From assembly GCF_016744025.1 (NCBI RefSeq), contig NZ_JADGFC010000012.1, positions 1-34,337 of the forward strand: DNA of 34,337 nucleotides. The letters are read 5' to 3'. This DNA is from Sulfurimonas sp. Its GTDB lineage: Bacteria; Campylobacterota; Campylobacteria; Campylobacterales; Sulfurimonadaceae. The notes under the pieces were generated by a model. It saw only the letters and a list, made by a program, of their open reading frames with translations. It made no database searches and was not told the DNA's origin. Each line of letters starts with the position of its first letter. The stretch's first letter is position 1. Positions 16,640-24,596 of this stretch are shown one piece after another. A program made the translations under genes and the position numbers.

Positions 16640-17452
16640 TTGAGCGAAAACAGACCTAAAATAGAAAGAAAAGAACCATTGAGTGATAGAAGAAAATTTA
16701 TCCTCACTATGGCACGCGGTGTTGGAGTTACAGCACTGGGTGGATTTGTATGGAGTGCATTTATTGATGAAGTTACGGCTTCTCAATTACTCCTTCGTCC
16801 ACCAGGCGCCATAAAAGAGGATGATTTTTTGAAAACTTGTATTAAGTGTGGATTGTGTGTTGAAGCATGTCCATTCGATACATTGTTACTCGCTAAACCA
16901 GGTGATAATAAACCTCTAGGAACTCCATATTTTATTCCTAGGGAAATTCCCTGTTATATGTGTCCAGATATTCCTTGTGTACCTGTTTGTCCAACAGGTG
17001 CACTTGATCAATCTAGTGTTACGACTGATGAAAAACTTGATATAAATGTGGCCGACATGGGTCTTGCAGTTATTGATGACGAAAGTTGTATTGCTTTTTG
17101 GGGAATTCAATGTGATGCATGTTATAGAGCTTGTCCTTTATTGGGTGAAGCTATAACTGTAGTTTATGAGAAGAACGAAAGAACTGGTAAACATGCTTTT
17201 ATGAAACCAATTGTTCATGCTGACGTCTGTACTGGATGTGGTTTGTGTGAAAAAGCTTGTGTTACAGAAAAAGCAGCTATATTTGTGCTTCCTAGGGAAG
17301 TTTCAATGGGTAGAGCAGGAGATTACTATATCAAAGGTTGGGATAAAGAGGACGAAAAGCGTTTAGTAAATGCTAAAGAAATCAAAACTCAAACAAGACT
17401 TAGTGAAAAAAGTGCAATTGACTCTTTAAATGATTCGGGGGATTTATACTAA
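16640..17452 (+). CDS. napG: Ferredoxin-type protein NapG
   Basis: A periplasmic iron-sulfur protein that works with NapH to move electrons from menaquinol toward NapAB, replacing NapC. Four cluster motifs are visible: CIKCGLCVEACPF, CYMCPDIPCVPVCP, CIAFWGIQCDACYRACP and CTGCGLCEKACV. The N terminus has a Tat-type signal, SDRRKFILTMARG, with a hydrophobic stretch ending near FVWSAF. The start is TTG (16640); AAAGGAAAG lies about 8-14 bases before it and no better start precedes the Tat motif. The stop overlaps the napH ATG by one base (TAATG). Confidence 0.96.
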   Translation: MSENRPKIERKEPLSDRRKFILTMARGVGVTALGGFVWSAFIDEVTASQLLLRPPGAIKEDDFLKTCIKCGLCVEACPFDTLLLAKPGDNKPLGTPYFIPREIPCYMCPDIPCVPVCPTGALDQSSVTTDEKLDINVADMGLAVIDDESCIAFWGIQCDACYRACPLLGEAITVVYEKNERTGKHAFMKPIVHADVCTGCGLCEKACVTEKAAIFVLPREVSMGRAGDYYIKGWDKEDEKRLVNAKEIKTQTRLSEKSAIDSLNDSGDLY

Positions 17453-18279
17453 TGGCTACGCTATGGAATAATTACCGATATCTTTTTATGAGAAGATTTG
17501 TCCAGATAGGTTTACTATTGTTGTATTTTGGAGCTAACCATTGGGGATGGAATATCCTTATGGGTAATCTTAGTTCATCAAGTTTTTTAGGTGTTATTCC
17601 TTTAAGTGATCCGTATGCTGCTTTGCAAATGCTTGCAGCTGGTGCTATTTTAGCAACTGATTTACTAATAGGCGTTGCAATTATTACTATTTTTTATCTA
17701 CTAATAGGCGGTCGTGCTTTTTGTAGTTGGGTTTGCCCTATAAATATGATAACTGATGCAGCAGCATTTACAAGAAGATTTTTTGATATAGATCGTAACC
17801 AAAAGAGACAACCAGCAACTCGATATATGAGATACTGGGTTTTAGTTTTAAGTTTAATTATCTCAGCAGTGATGGGCATTACTGCTTTTGAGTTTATTAG
17901 TCCAATCTCTATGGTTCATAGAGGAATAGTATTTGGTTTAGGATTTGGGTGGGCAGCAATGCTTATTATTTTTCTATTCGACCTTTTCGTGCTTAAGAAT
18001 GGCTGGTGTGGGCATATATGTCCTCTAGGTGGTTTTTACTCACTAGTAGGTAAATTTAGTCTGATTAAAGTAAAACATACTGTAGAGAACTGTACTGCAT
18101 GTATGAAGTGTAAATTAGTTTGTCCTGAGAAGCAAGTTTTACATATGATCGATAAAGAAAGCCTACCTGTACTTTCAGGTGAATGTACAAATTGTGCTAG
18201 ATGTATTGAAGTGTGTGATGATAATGCACTTGGTTTCTCAATCAGAGAACTAGCAAAAAATAAAAGAACGGGAGAGTAA
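17452..18279 (+). CDS. napH: Membrane quinol-oxidising ferredoxin NapH
   Basis: A 275-residue inner-membrane protein with about four transmembrane segments (near residues 15-30, 60-85, 120-140 and 158-182) and cytoplasmic CxxxCP motifs, CSWVCPIN and CGHICPLGG, thought to be involved in quinol oxidation or redox signalling. The C-terminal tail holds two [4Fe-4S] motifs: CTACMKCKLVCPEK and CTNCARCIEVCDD. With NapG it forms the quinol dehydrogenase of the Nap system in species lacking NapC, as here. Starts within the napG stop (TAATG); napB begins two bases after its stop. Confidence 0.96.
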   Translation: MATLWNNYRYLFMRRFVQIGLLLLYFGANHWGWNILMGNLSSSSFLGVIPLSDPYAALQMLAAGAILATDLLIGVAIITIFYLLIGGRAFCSWVCPINMITDAAAFTRRFFDIDRNQKRQPATRYMRYWVLVLSLIISAVMGITAFEFISPISMVHRGIVFGLGFGWAAMLIIFLFDLFVLKNGWCGHICPLGGFYSLVGKFSLIKVKHTVENCTACMKCKLVCPEKQVLHMIDKESLPVLSGECTNCARCIEVCDDNALGFSIRELAKNKRTGE

Positions 18280-18281
18280 CG

Positions 18282-19010
18282 ATGAAAACAATGAGTAAGA
18301 TAACGATTGGTTTAGTTGCTGCAACACTTCTAATTGTAGGTTGTGGTGATAGTGGCAAAGCTGCTCCAACTGCAAATGCAAAAGTGGCGCCAACTATTAC
18401 TGAAGCATCTTTAGGCCTTAGAAAAACTGACCTTTATAGTGAAGACACTACAGTAGGTGATATGACTATGTATAATAAGAGTGCTGCTGGTAGCAGTATG
18501 AAGATTAAAAGAGCTTTCCAAGATGCTCCACCTATGATTCCACATGATGTAGAGGGAATGTTACCAATTAAAATTGGAAACAATGCTTGTATTAGCTGTC
18601 ATGCTCCAGAAGTTGCACCAAGTATGAATGCACTTCCATATCCTGAATCTCATATGACTAACTTTAGAGCGGTAACGTCTATTGGTCAAGATGGAAGAAT
18701 TACTAAAAATGGTGTAAGTGTTGATAATACTTCAACTTCAACAAGAGATCAAATGTCTGTTAAAAAGACATCTCATCTTCAAGGTGCTAGATTTAATTGT
18801 AACCAATGTCATGCTCCACAATCAGAGAGTAAAATATTAGTTGAAAATAATTTTGAAGCTACTTATACTCGTGAAAGTGGTGCTACTAAATCAGGTTGGA
18901 ACGGTACTGCTCTAACTGATCAATTAGATACTATTAAAGGTGAAGCAGGTAAAGTAACTGCTGCTGATATTGCAAATGCAAACTCTGCAGCTGGAAGTTT
19001 AGCTCACTAA
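18282..19010 (+). CDS. napB: Dihaem cytochrome c NapB, lipoprotein-like with C-terminal extension
   Basis: Small electron-transfer subunit of periplasmic nitrate reductase. Two haem c sites are present: CISCH (C103-H107) and CNQCH (C173-H177); candidate axial histidines are in MIPHDV, PESHMT and TSHLQGAR, all at NapB family positions. Two things are odd. The leader ends LLIVGC, a plausible lipobox with Cys21, so the protein may be lipid-anchored rather than freely soluble. After the second haem and APQ motif there is an extension of roughly 50-60 residues, rich in Ala, Thr and Gly, making 242 residues against about 150-175 in well-known NapB proteins. RBS GGGAGAG precedes the ATG; the stop overlaps napF (TAATG). 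Confidence 0.95.
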   Translation: MKTMSKITIGLVAATLLIVGCGDSGKAAPTANAKVAPTITEASLGLRKTDLYSEDTTVGDMTMYNKSAAGSSMKIKRAFQDAPPMIPHDVEGMLPIKIGNNACISCHAPEVAPSMNALPYPESHMTNFRAVTSIGQDGRITKNGVSVDNTSTSTRDQMSVKKTSHLQGARFNCNQCHAPQSESKILVENNFEATYTRESGATKSGWNGTALTDQLDTIKGEAGKVTAADIANANSAAGSLAH

Positions 19011-19504
19011 TGGAAAGAAGAGAGCTTTTTAGCTCTCTGGCCTCCAAATTGAAGGGTGAAAACTCTTCAAAAAATAGTCCAGAGAAACTTATAAGACCGC
19101 CATACTATAGTGATGAATCTCTTTTTCTCAATGAGTGTAGTAAGTGTGAAGCAAAATGCGCCACTGTTTGTGAAGAAGATATAATTAAAATTGCAAAAGA
19201 TCAAACTCCATATTTAGATTTTTCTAATAGTGGATGTACATTCTGTGATAAATGTGCAGAAACCTGTGAATTTGGGGTTCTTAACGTAGAAGATAAAAGA
19301 AATATAAATGCTAAAGTAACAATTTCAAAAAATGAATGTCTAAGCTGGAAAGCGGTTATGTGCTTCTCATGCAAAGACCCATGTTTAGACAATGCAATTG
19401 ATTTTCAGGCTATGTTTATGCCTGTAATTAACGACAGATGTACATCTTGTGGATTTTGCATAAGTAGATGTCCAGCGTCATCAATAAATTTTGAGGTAAT
19501 ATAA
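19010..19504 (+). CDS. napF: Ferredoxin-type accessory protein NapF
   Basis: A 164-residue cytoplasmic iron-sulfur protein thought to help load or activate NapA before Tat export. Cys clusters: CSKCEAKCATVC, CTFCDKCAETCEF, a shortened CFSCKDPC and CTSCGFCISRCP. The N terminus MERRELFSSL is Arg-rich as in other NapF proteins but has no hydrophobic signal. One-base TAATG overlaps join it to napB upstream and napL downstream. Confidence 0.93.
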   Translation: MERRELFSSLASKLKGENSSKNSPEKLIRPPYYSDESLFLNECSKCEAKCATVCEEDIIKIAKDQTPYLDFSNSGCTFCDKCAETCEFGVLNVEDKRNINAKVTISKNECLSWKAVMCFSCKDPCLDNAIDFQAMFMPVINDRCTSCGFCISRCPASSINFEVI

Positions 19505-20457
19505 TGAAAAGAATCCTACTACTAACTCTATTTGTAACTTCATTGGTTTTTGCTGAGCATATTACAATGCCCGCTAAAGAGTATATATCAAGTGGCTCAG
19601 TCACTGATATTGTTGTTAATAATTCAAAACTATACACTGCAACAAATGCAGGTACTATAGATATTTTCAACCTTAAAAGTACAAAACTTATTGATAAAAT
19701 CAAAGTAGATAAGATTAAAGACTTTATGGGTGATAATGTAGATTCAAAAATTTACTCTGTTGATGTATTGGACAATCAAGTCTTACTTCTTTCTCAAGCA
19801 AAAAGTGGATATAGAAGAGTTCATATATATAAAGACAAAAAACTTGAACTTGTTATTGCATATACTAAAAACCTTACCATTGCTAAGGCTAAATTTTTAG
19901 ATAAAGATAATATTTTGTTAGGTTTATTAAGTAGTGAACTTATCTCTTACAATCTTAACACTAAAGAATATAATTGGAAAGTTCAAGTCTCTGGAGCTAA
20001 ATTTTCAGACTTTGCACTAAGTGAAAAAAGAGATGAAGTTATCATTGCAGATGAAAGTGGAAGTCTAAAAATACATAGTACAAAAGATGGAAAATATATA
20101 AAAACTCTAGAAGGTCAAAACCTAGATAATGTTTTTCAAGTTGATTATAAAAATGGAATCATTGCAACAGCAGGACAAGACAGAAGAGTTGTAATTTATG
20201 CTGATAAATTCAACTCTGCATATTATAAGTTGTCAAGTTTCTTGATTTATAGTGTTGGTTTATCTCCTAGTGGAAAAAGAGTTGGATTCTCAAGTGATGA
20301 AAATAATAACATTACTGTTTTTAATACTATTACAAAATCGGTTCTTGGTAAATTTGGAGGCAATAGAATGACTCTCTCCAATATACTATTTTTAAGCGAA
20401 AATGAGTTTTTAGTTACAAGTGATGATAAAACCATTAATCTTTATAAGATAAAATAG
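19504..20457 (+). CDS. napL: Periplasmic beta-propeller protein NapL
   Basis: A 317-residue protein with a clear Sec signal peptide (MKRILLLTLFVTSLVFAE, cleavage near FAEH) followed by repeated WD40-like blades such as GSVTDIVVNNSKLYTATNAG, KFSDFALSEKRDEVIIADES and VYSVGLSP. NapL is found in nap operons of Campylobacterota; it is not essential for activity where tested and its exact role is unclear, probably assembly or stability. Joined to napF by a TAATG overlap. A 109-base structured gap separates it from napD. Confidence 0.9.
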   Translation: MKRILLLTLFVTSLVFAEHITMPAKEYISSGSVTDIVVNNSKLYTATNAGTIDIFNLKSTKLIDKIKVDKIKDFMGDNVDSKIYSVDVLDNQVLLLSQAKSGYRRVHIYKDKKLELVIAYTKNLTIAKAKFLDKDNILLGLLSSELISYNLNTKEYNWKVQVSGAKFSDFALSEKRDEVIIADESGSLKIHSTKDGKYIKTLEGQNLDNVFQVDYKNGIIATAGQDRRVVIYADKFNSAYYKLSSFLIYSVGLSPSGKRVGFSSDENNNITVFNTITKSVLGKFGGNRMTLSNILFLSENEFLVTSDDKTINLYKIK

Positions 20458-20464
20458 AGAACTG

Positions 20465-20543
20465 CATTACACTGCTGTAATGGGCTTATGCCGAAGAAAA
20501 ACAAGGGTTAACATAGGTAGCAGAATTATTTCTGATACCGTAT
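20465..20543 (+). other. Structured RNA segment between napL and napD
   Basis: Three consecutive hairpins in the only sizeable gap of the nap operon: CATTACA-CTGC-TGTAATG (20465-20482), GGC-TTAT-GCC (20483-20492), and GGTAGCAGAA-TTAT-TTCTGATACC (20516-20539) with one mismatch, extended by ATA/TAT outside a bulged G. None is followed by a T run. It may set differential message stability or control napD translation. I compared it by memory with c-di-GMP, Moco, TPP and other common riboswitch cores and found no match. Confidence 0.5.
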
Positions 20544-20566
20544 TAAAATAATAAAAGGAAAATTAA

Positions 20567-20959
20567 ATGAATGTTTCAAGTATAGTAGTTCAAACAGTAC
20601 CAAAGTTTTTAGATGAAGTGGTTCAAAGCCTAAAAGATTGTGAGGTATGTGATTATCATCTTCATGATGCTAAAGGTCGTATTATTATTACTATAGAAGG
20701 TGCTGGTGTTGAAGAAGAGTTAAAAAAACTTCGTGTTGTTGAAGCTATTCCTCATGTTATTGCAGCAGATATGCAGATGGCATATAGTGAAGATGAGTTA
20801 AATGAGCATATGGAAGTATTAGCAAATTCTGATATCGTGCCTAAGATGCTAAATGATGAAGATTTAGATCCAAGAGACATAGTTTACAATGGTGACTTAA
20901 AGAAAAAAGACCTAGAAGACTTTGCAAAACGTTTTGATGAAACAGGTAAAGATAAGTAA
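20567..20959 (+). CDS. napD: NapA maturation chaperone NapD
   Basis: A 130-residue cytoplasmic protein of the NapD family. It binds the twin-arginine signal of NapA and holds export until the cofactor is inserted. The ferredoxin-like core is in the first 80 residues: MNVSSIVVQTVPKFLDEVVQSL, HDAKGRIIITIEGAG and VVEAIPHVIAADMQMAYSE. The last 50 residues are an acidic tail (NDEDLDPRDIVYNGDLKKKD) that short NapD proteins lack. RBS AAAAGGAAA precedes the ATG. The stop overlaps the next small gene (TAATG). Confidence 0.92.
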   Translation: MNVSSIVVQTVPKFLDEVVQSLKDCEVCDYHLHDAKGRIIITIEGAGVEEELKKLRVVEAIPHVIAADMQMAYSEDELNEHMEVLANSDIVPKMLNDEDLDPRDIVYNGDLKKKDLEDFAKRFDETGKDK

Positions 20960-21249
20960 TGAGTTTAATTTTCGAATCAGTAATTAAAGTAGATGAAAAC
21001 AATGAATGGTTTATTCAACTTACAGATACTTCTGATGGAAGAGTTGAAATTTGTAAGAACATGGATGAATACAAAGAGAAGTTTGAACAAATGGGTGAAG
21101 ACTACGGTGGAAATGTTGATGAAGTAAAATGGTCTCAAGATGATAATGTTGCTCCACAACATATCGATGAGATAAGACAAGCTATGTCTAAACTTCAAAC
21201 TGAAGTTGAAGAAAAAACAGGTAAACCTTTAATGGAAGATAAAAAATAA
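20959..21249 (+). CDS. Small acidic protein of unknown function in nap operon
   Basis: I do not recognise this 96-residue protein. It is strongly acidic, has no signal peptide or membrane segment, has one Cys (VEICKN) and is predicted to have beta strands first (SLIFESVIKVDENNEWFIQL) and an amphipathic helix at the end (HIDEIRQAMSKLQTEVEEK). One-base TAATG overlaps link it to napD and to the following gene, so all three are made together. A role in nitrate reductase assembly is the simplest inference, without direct support. Confidence 0.75.
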   Translation: MSLIFESVIKVDENNEWFIQLTDTSDGRVEICKNMDEYKEKFEQMGEDYGGNVDEVKWSQDDNVAPQHIDEIRQAMSKLQTEVEEKTGKPLMEDKK

Positions 21250-21677
21250 TGGAAGCTAAAGCTATAGTTACAGACACTTATTTAGACTCTCTAGAGATAA
21301 ATAAACATCTTGAAAATGTAGAGTATATAATTATGGCTTGTGATGCTCCAAAGCATTTTAAAGAGACTCCTATCCATTTTACAATATTTTTAAATACTAG
21401 AGATAAACTACCTAAAGATATACAAGATGCTATTTTAGATAAATTTTTACAAGAACAAGGAATAACTAAACCTGCTGAGTTAATGAGTCAGTTAATGCCT
21501 GTAGGTTTTGGAAAAAGTGTTCAAGACACACCAATGCCTTTGCTACTAGTTAAACCTGAGGATCAAAGAACAATTCCTCATGATGTAATGTTTGTTATGG
21601 ATTTTTTAGCAGATTCGCAAAATTTCAATGAAGCGAAGAACAATGCATTAACGGGTTGGTCTTACTCATATAATTAA
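21249..21677 (+). CDS. Conserved-looking protein of unknown function, last gene of nap operon
   Basis: A 142-residue soluble protein that I cannot assign. It is mixed alpha/beta with patches such as EYIIMACDAPKHFKETPIHF, LPKDIQDAILDKFLQEQG and RTIPHDVMFVMDFLADSQNF. One Cys (MACDAP) and three His residues are present but no recognisable metal site. It starts within the stop of the preceding gene (TAATG) and is followed by a strong hairpin, so it closes the nap transcription unit. Confidence 0.75.
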   Translation: MEAKAIVTDTYLDSLEINKHLENVEYIIMACDAPKHFKETPIHFTIFLNTRDKLPKDIQDAILDKFLQEQGITKPAELMSQLMPVGFGKSVQDTPMPLLLVKPEDQRTIPHDVMFVMDFLADSQNFNEAKNNALTGWSYSYN

Positions 21678-21679
21678 TC

Positions 21680-21707
21680 AAGTAAAGGGAAGTAATTCCT
21701 TTTACTT
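21680..21707. terminator. Terminator hairpin ending nap operon and the opposite pepP run
   Basis: A 12-bp stem AAGTAAAGGGAA (21680-21691), loop GTAA, TTCCTTTTACTT (21696-21707), with a single G-T pair. It lies between convergent operons, so it can serve both directions. Confidence 0.7.
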
Positions 21708-21733
21708 CGCCAGAGTCGCTATGGCTACTAAAG

Positions 21734-23038
21734 TTAAACTTCTTCGAAGTTAGAGTTACTCTTTACATTTTTAGAGATATCTTCTATCTCTTTAATAGTT
21801 TTAGCAATTTTATTAGATAAATATTTATAAGATTTTTTTGTAACTAAAATATCATCTTCTATTCTAATTCCTATACCTCTAAATCTCTTTGGCACATTCA
21901 TATCATCTTTTGATATATAGATGCCAGGTTCTATTGTTAAAACCATACCTTTTTTAAGAGCAATCTCTTTTTTATTTATATCTAGATAAGGAGCTTCATC
22001 ATGGACATCAAGTCCCATCCAATGTCCTATGCCATGTGGGTAGTACTTTTTGTGTTCTTGCCCTTCTATGAGCTTTTTAAAGTTACCTTTTAAGATGCCA
22101 AGACTAAGCAAACCTTTTGTAAGAAGTATCTCCGCTTGTTTTTGTAAGTCTGTTCTTAAAACATCTGGTTTTATCATTTGAATTATTTTATATTGAGTCT
22201 CTAAAATCATATTGTACAAATCTTTTTGAGCTATTGAAAATTTTCCACTTACAGGTATGGTTCTAGTTATATCACTTGCATAGTATTCATATTCACATCC
22301 AGCATCTATAAGAATAAGTTCATCATCTACTAAGGGCTTATCATTGGATATATAATGTAATGTATTTGCACTATCTCCACATGCCACTATTGAAGTATAA
22401 GCATCACTATAAGCACCATTCTTTTTAAAGTTATACTCTATAGATGCAAGAAGCTCATACTCATTTTTATTTTTTTTATTAATACTCATTGCTTTATGAT
22501 GAGCTTTTTTTGTAATCTTAATAGCTTTTTGTATTAACTTTATTTCTGATTTTGATTTAATAAGTCTCATTTCACCGATAAGAGGTGCAATATCTTTATG
22601 AACTGAAAAATTATCTTTTAGAAATTTTTTAGCTTTAGGCATTTTCTCATTAAAGTCAGTATAAATATATTTTATATTTGTACTAAGCTCTTTTATACTC
22701 TTTTTAAAATCTTTACTGAGTAAAACCAAATCAACTAAAAATCTTTTTTTAGCCTTCTCTTCTCCTAATCTTTTTCCATTCCAAAGTTCATAGACTTCAT
22801 CTTTATGTTGAAGAAAAAGTATTATTTTTACATCTTTTTTACCTTTGAGGATAACAAGAAAAGAATTGTCTTCTTTGAATCCTGTCAGGTAGTAGAAGTT
22901 ACTATTTTGTCTATATGGATAATTTGTATCGTTAGAACGAGTTTTATTATTAGCACTAAAGAGGATAGTTATTGAGTTCTTAGATAACTTTTTTGCTAAT
23001 GTCTCTCTTCTTTTTTTATATTCGCTCTCTTTTATCAC
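21734..23038 (-). CDS. pepP: Xaa-Pro aminopeptidase (aminopeptidase P)
   Basis: Removes N-terminal residues preceding proline. A 434-residue protein with the N-terminal creatinase-like domain (YRQNSNFYYLTGF, about residues 42-54) and the C-terminal pita-bread metallopeptidase. The five metal ligands are visible: LIDAGCEYEYYASDITRT (two Asp), YPHGIGHWMGLDVHD (His), LTIEPGIYI (Glu) and GIRIEDDILVT (Glu). It is last in the eleven-gene minus-strand run, overlapping the lipoprotein gene by four bases; nothing links it functionally to the Mla genes. Confidence 0.95.
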   Translation of the reverse strand: MIKESEYKKRRETLAKKLSKNSITILFSANNKTRSNDTNYPYRQNSNFYYLTGFKEDNSFLVILKGKKDVKIILFLQHKDEVYELWNGKRLGEEKAKKRFLVDLVLLSKDFKKSIKELSTNIKYIYTDFNEKMPKAKKFLKDNFSVHKDIAPLIGEMRLIKSKSEIKLIQKAIKITKKAHHKAMSINKKNKNEYELLASIEYNFKKNGAYSDAYTSIVACGDSANTLHYISNDKPLVDDELILIDAGCEYEYYASDITRTIPVSGKFSIAQKDLYNMILETQYKIIQMIKPDVLRTDLQKQAEILLTKGLLSLGILKGNFKKLIEGQEHKKYYPHGIGHWMGLDVHDEAPYLDINKKEIALKKGMVLTIEPGIYISKDDMNVPKRFRGIGIRIEDDILVTKKSYKYLSNKIAKTIKEIEDISKNVKSNSNFEEV

Positions 23039-23634
23039 TTACAAACCTCATTTAAAGAGTTTAAGCCTTGAACTAAAATATCAGAGAGAGCTGCATCTAA
23101 AGCTTTTACTCCACCAGACGCGTCTTGTGTAATAACTTCTTCATTTGCTCTAAAAGTATTTGTAGCAATTACTTCACTTGTTTTTGAGTCTATCAGTGTA
23201 AAACTTATTTCAACATTTACATATGACTGATCTATGTTTTTACTGTAGTATTGCATAAAATCTTCTATATTTATCTCTAATATAAGATCACTTTTACTTC
23301 TTGACTTTGAGTTTTGAGTGTTTTTAAATAATTTCGATTCTCTAAGAACTTTTACTACCTGAGATGAAACTTCTTGATTTGGTGAGTTACTCCATTGTGC
23401 TTGTGAGTAGGAATATATTTTATGACCATCCAAAACATATTTCATCTGCAGTGACATTAGTGAACTTGAGCTAAATGCTTGTGAGACTTTGAGCGATTTA
23501 TCTTTACATCCTTGAAATGAACTAATATGTTTCAGTGCTTTTTGAGATAATTTATACTCCGTAACTGCAGGTTCTGTTGTTGAACAAGCAGATATTATAA
23601 ATATAAGCATAATTGCTAAACTAATTCGTATCAT
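23035..23634 (-). CDS. ABC-transport auxiliary lipoprotein (PqiC/YmbA-like)
   Basis: A 199-residue lipoprotein. The leader MIRISLAIMLIFIISACSTT ends in a lipobox (ISAC, Cys17). The remainder fits the ABC-type transport auxiliary family (DUF330/PqiC-like): a hydrophilic alpha/beta domain with SSLMSLQMKYVLDGHKIYSY, SQVVKVLRESKLFKN and LILEINIEDFMQYY. Such lipoproteins partner with MCE proteins in phospholipid transport across the periplasm. Overlaps mlaD by one base (TAATG) and pepP by four. Confidence 0.82.
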   Translation of the reverse strand: MIRISLAIMLIFIISACSTTEPAVTEYKLSQKALKHISSFQGCKDKSLKVSQAFSSSSLMSLQMKYVLDGHKIYSYSQAQWSNSPNQEVSSQVVKVLRESKLFKNTQNSKSRSKSDLILEINIEDFMQYYSKNIDQSYVNVEISFTLIDSKTSEVIATNTFRANEEVITQDASGGVKALDAALSDILVQGLNSLNEVCK

Positions 23635-24596
23635 TACTCTTCTCCTGGACCTTTTTTGATCTCTTCTTGTTTAAATAATATATCACCAGGACTTCTTTCA
23701 TGCTGGTTAAGTGCACTCTCTATTCTAATCATTAGATGCTGCAGTTCAATGAGTGTATTATTCATAGTAGGAACAACATCAGTAGATATCTCTTTTATAT
23801 TAAAGTCTCCATTTGCTATTGCTAATTTAAACCTATCCATAGAAGCACTAATTCCAAGGTAACTATTCATAATTGAAGCAAATGAATTAGCTATCTTATT
23901 TTCCCAGGCTACACTACCATCAACAAAAAGTTCAATCTTTGGCATTAGTGCGTCCATCTGCTTTGAAGCACTGTTAAAGTTCTTAATAGATTCATGTAAA
24001 TCTTTTATTGCATCATCAGTCATTAGCTTATCCATCTGAGTCATAAAAGAAGCTGTTGATTCTAAGAGCACTGTTATTTGCTCTTGATTATCTTCATTTA
24101 AAAGTTCTTCTGTTCTACTTAGAGTTTTAGACATTTTAGTTGAAACACTTCTTAAGGATTTTTCAAAACGTTCAAAAAATGAAGCTTCTGTTTTTATAAC
24201 TGGATATTCTTCACCATCTTTTGCCAAAAGACGAGCAGCACCATTGTCTCCAAGACTTAGATTGATATAACTAAGACCTGTAATACCTTGAGATGTCAAC
24301 TTTGCAACTGTTGTCTCTTTTATTGGTGTTGTTTTTAATATAGTAACTTGAACTTCTACCTGTTCAGAGTTTTTAGGATTAATACGAAGTTTACTAACTT
24401 TACCAACGTCTATACCTCTATACTTAACAGTAGAATCTACATTTAGCCCAAGAACAGACTCATCAAAAAGTATATTATATATCTCTGTTTGATTTTCTGC
24501 TGATGGCTTCAAAAGCCAATAAGTAAAAATCAACATTAATGTCACTCCAGATAGAACCATTATTCCAACTGCTGTATAGTTAACTTTATTATTCAT
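23634..24596 (-). CDS. mlaD: MCE-domain protein of phospholipid ABC transporter
   Basis: A 320-residue membrane-anchored periplasmic protein. A single TM segment (about residues 10-29) is followed by the MCE domain (about 40-120) with ILFDESVLGLNVDSTVKYRG, IDVGKVSKLRI and TSQGITGLSYINLSLG, the hexameric lipid-channel fold. The C-terminal 180 residues are helical and longer than in E. coli MlaD (183 residues in total), closer to PqiB- and Mce-like tails. The start codon directly follows the mlaF stop (TAAATG). Confidence 0.92.
   Translation of the reverse strand: MNNKVNYTAVGIMVLSGVTLMLIFTYWLLKPSAENQTEIYNILFDESVLGLNVDSTVKYRGIDVGKVSKLRINPKNSEQVEVQVTILKTTPIKETTVAKLTSQGITGLSYINLSLGDNGAARLLAKDGEEYPVIKTEASFFERFEKSLRSVSTKMSKTLSRTEELLNEDNQEQITVLLESTASFMTQMDKLMTDDAIKDLHESIKNFNSASKQMDALMPKIELFVDGSVAWENKIANSFASIMNSYLGISASMDRFKLAIANGDFNIKEISTDVVPTMNNTLIELQHLMIRIESALNQHERSPGDILFKQEEIKKGPGEE

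Noticed and set aside
20458-20566. c-di-GMP-I (GEMM) riboswitch before napD
   Set aside because: The AGGTAGC...ATACCG stem is reminiscent of the second GEMM stem, but the GCACAGGGCAAACC and GACGCAAAGCC core segments are absent.
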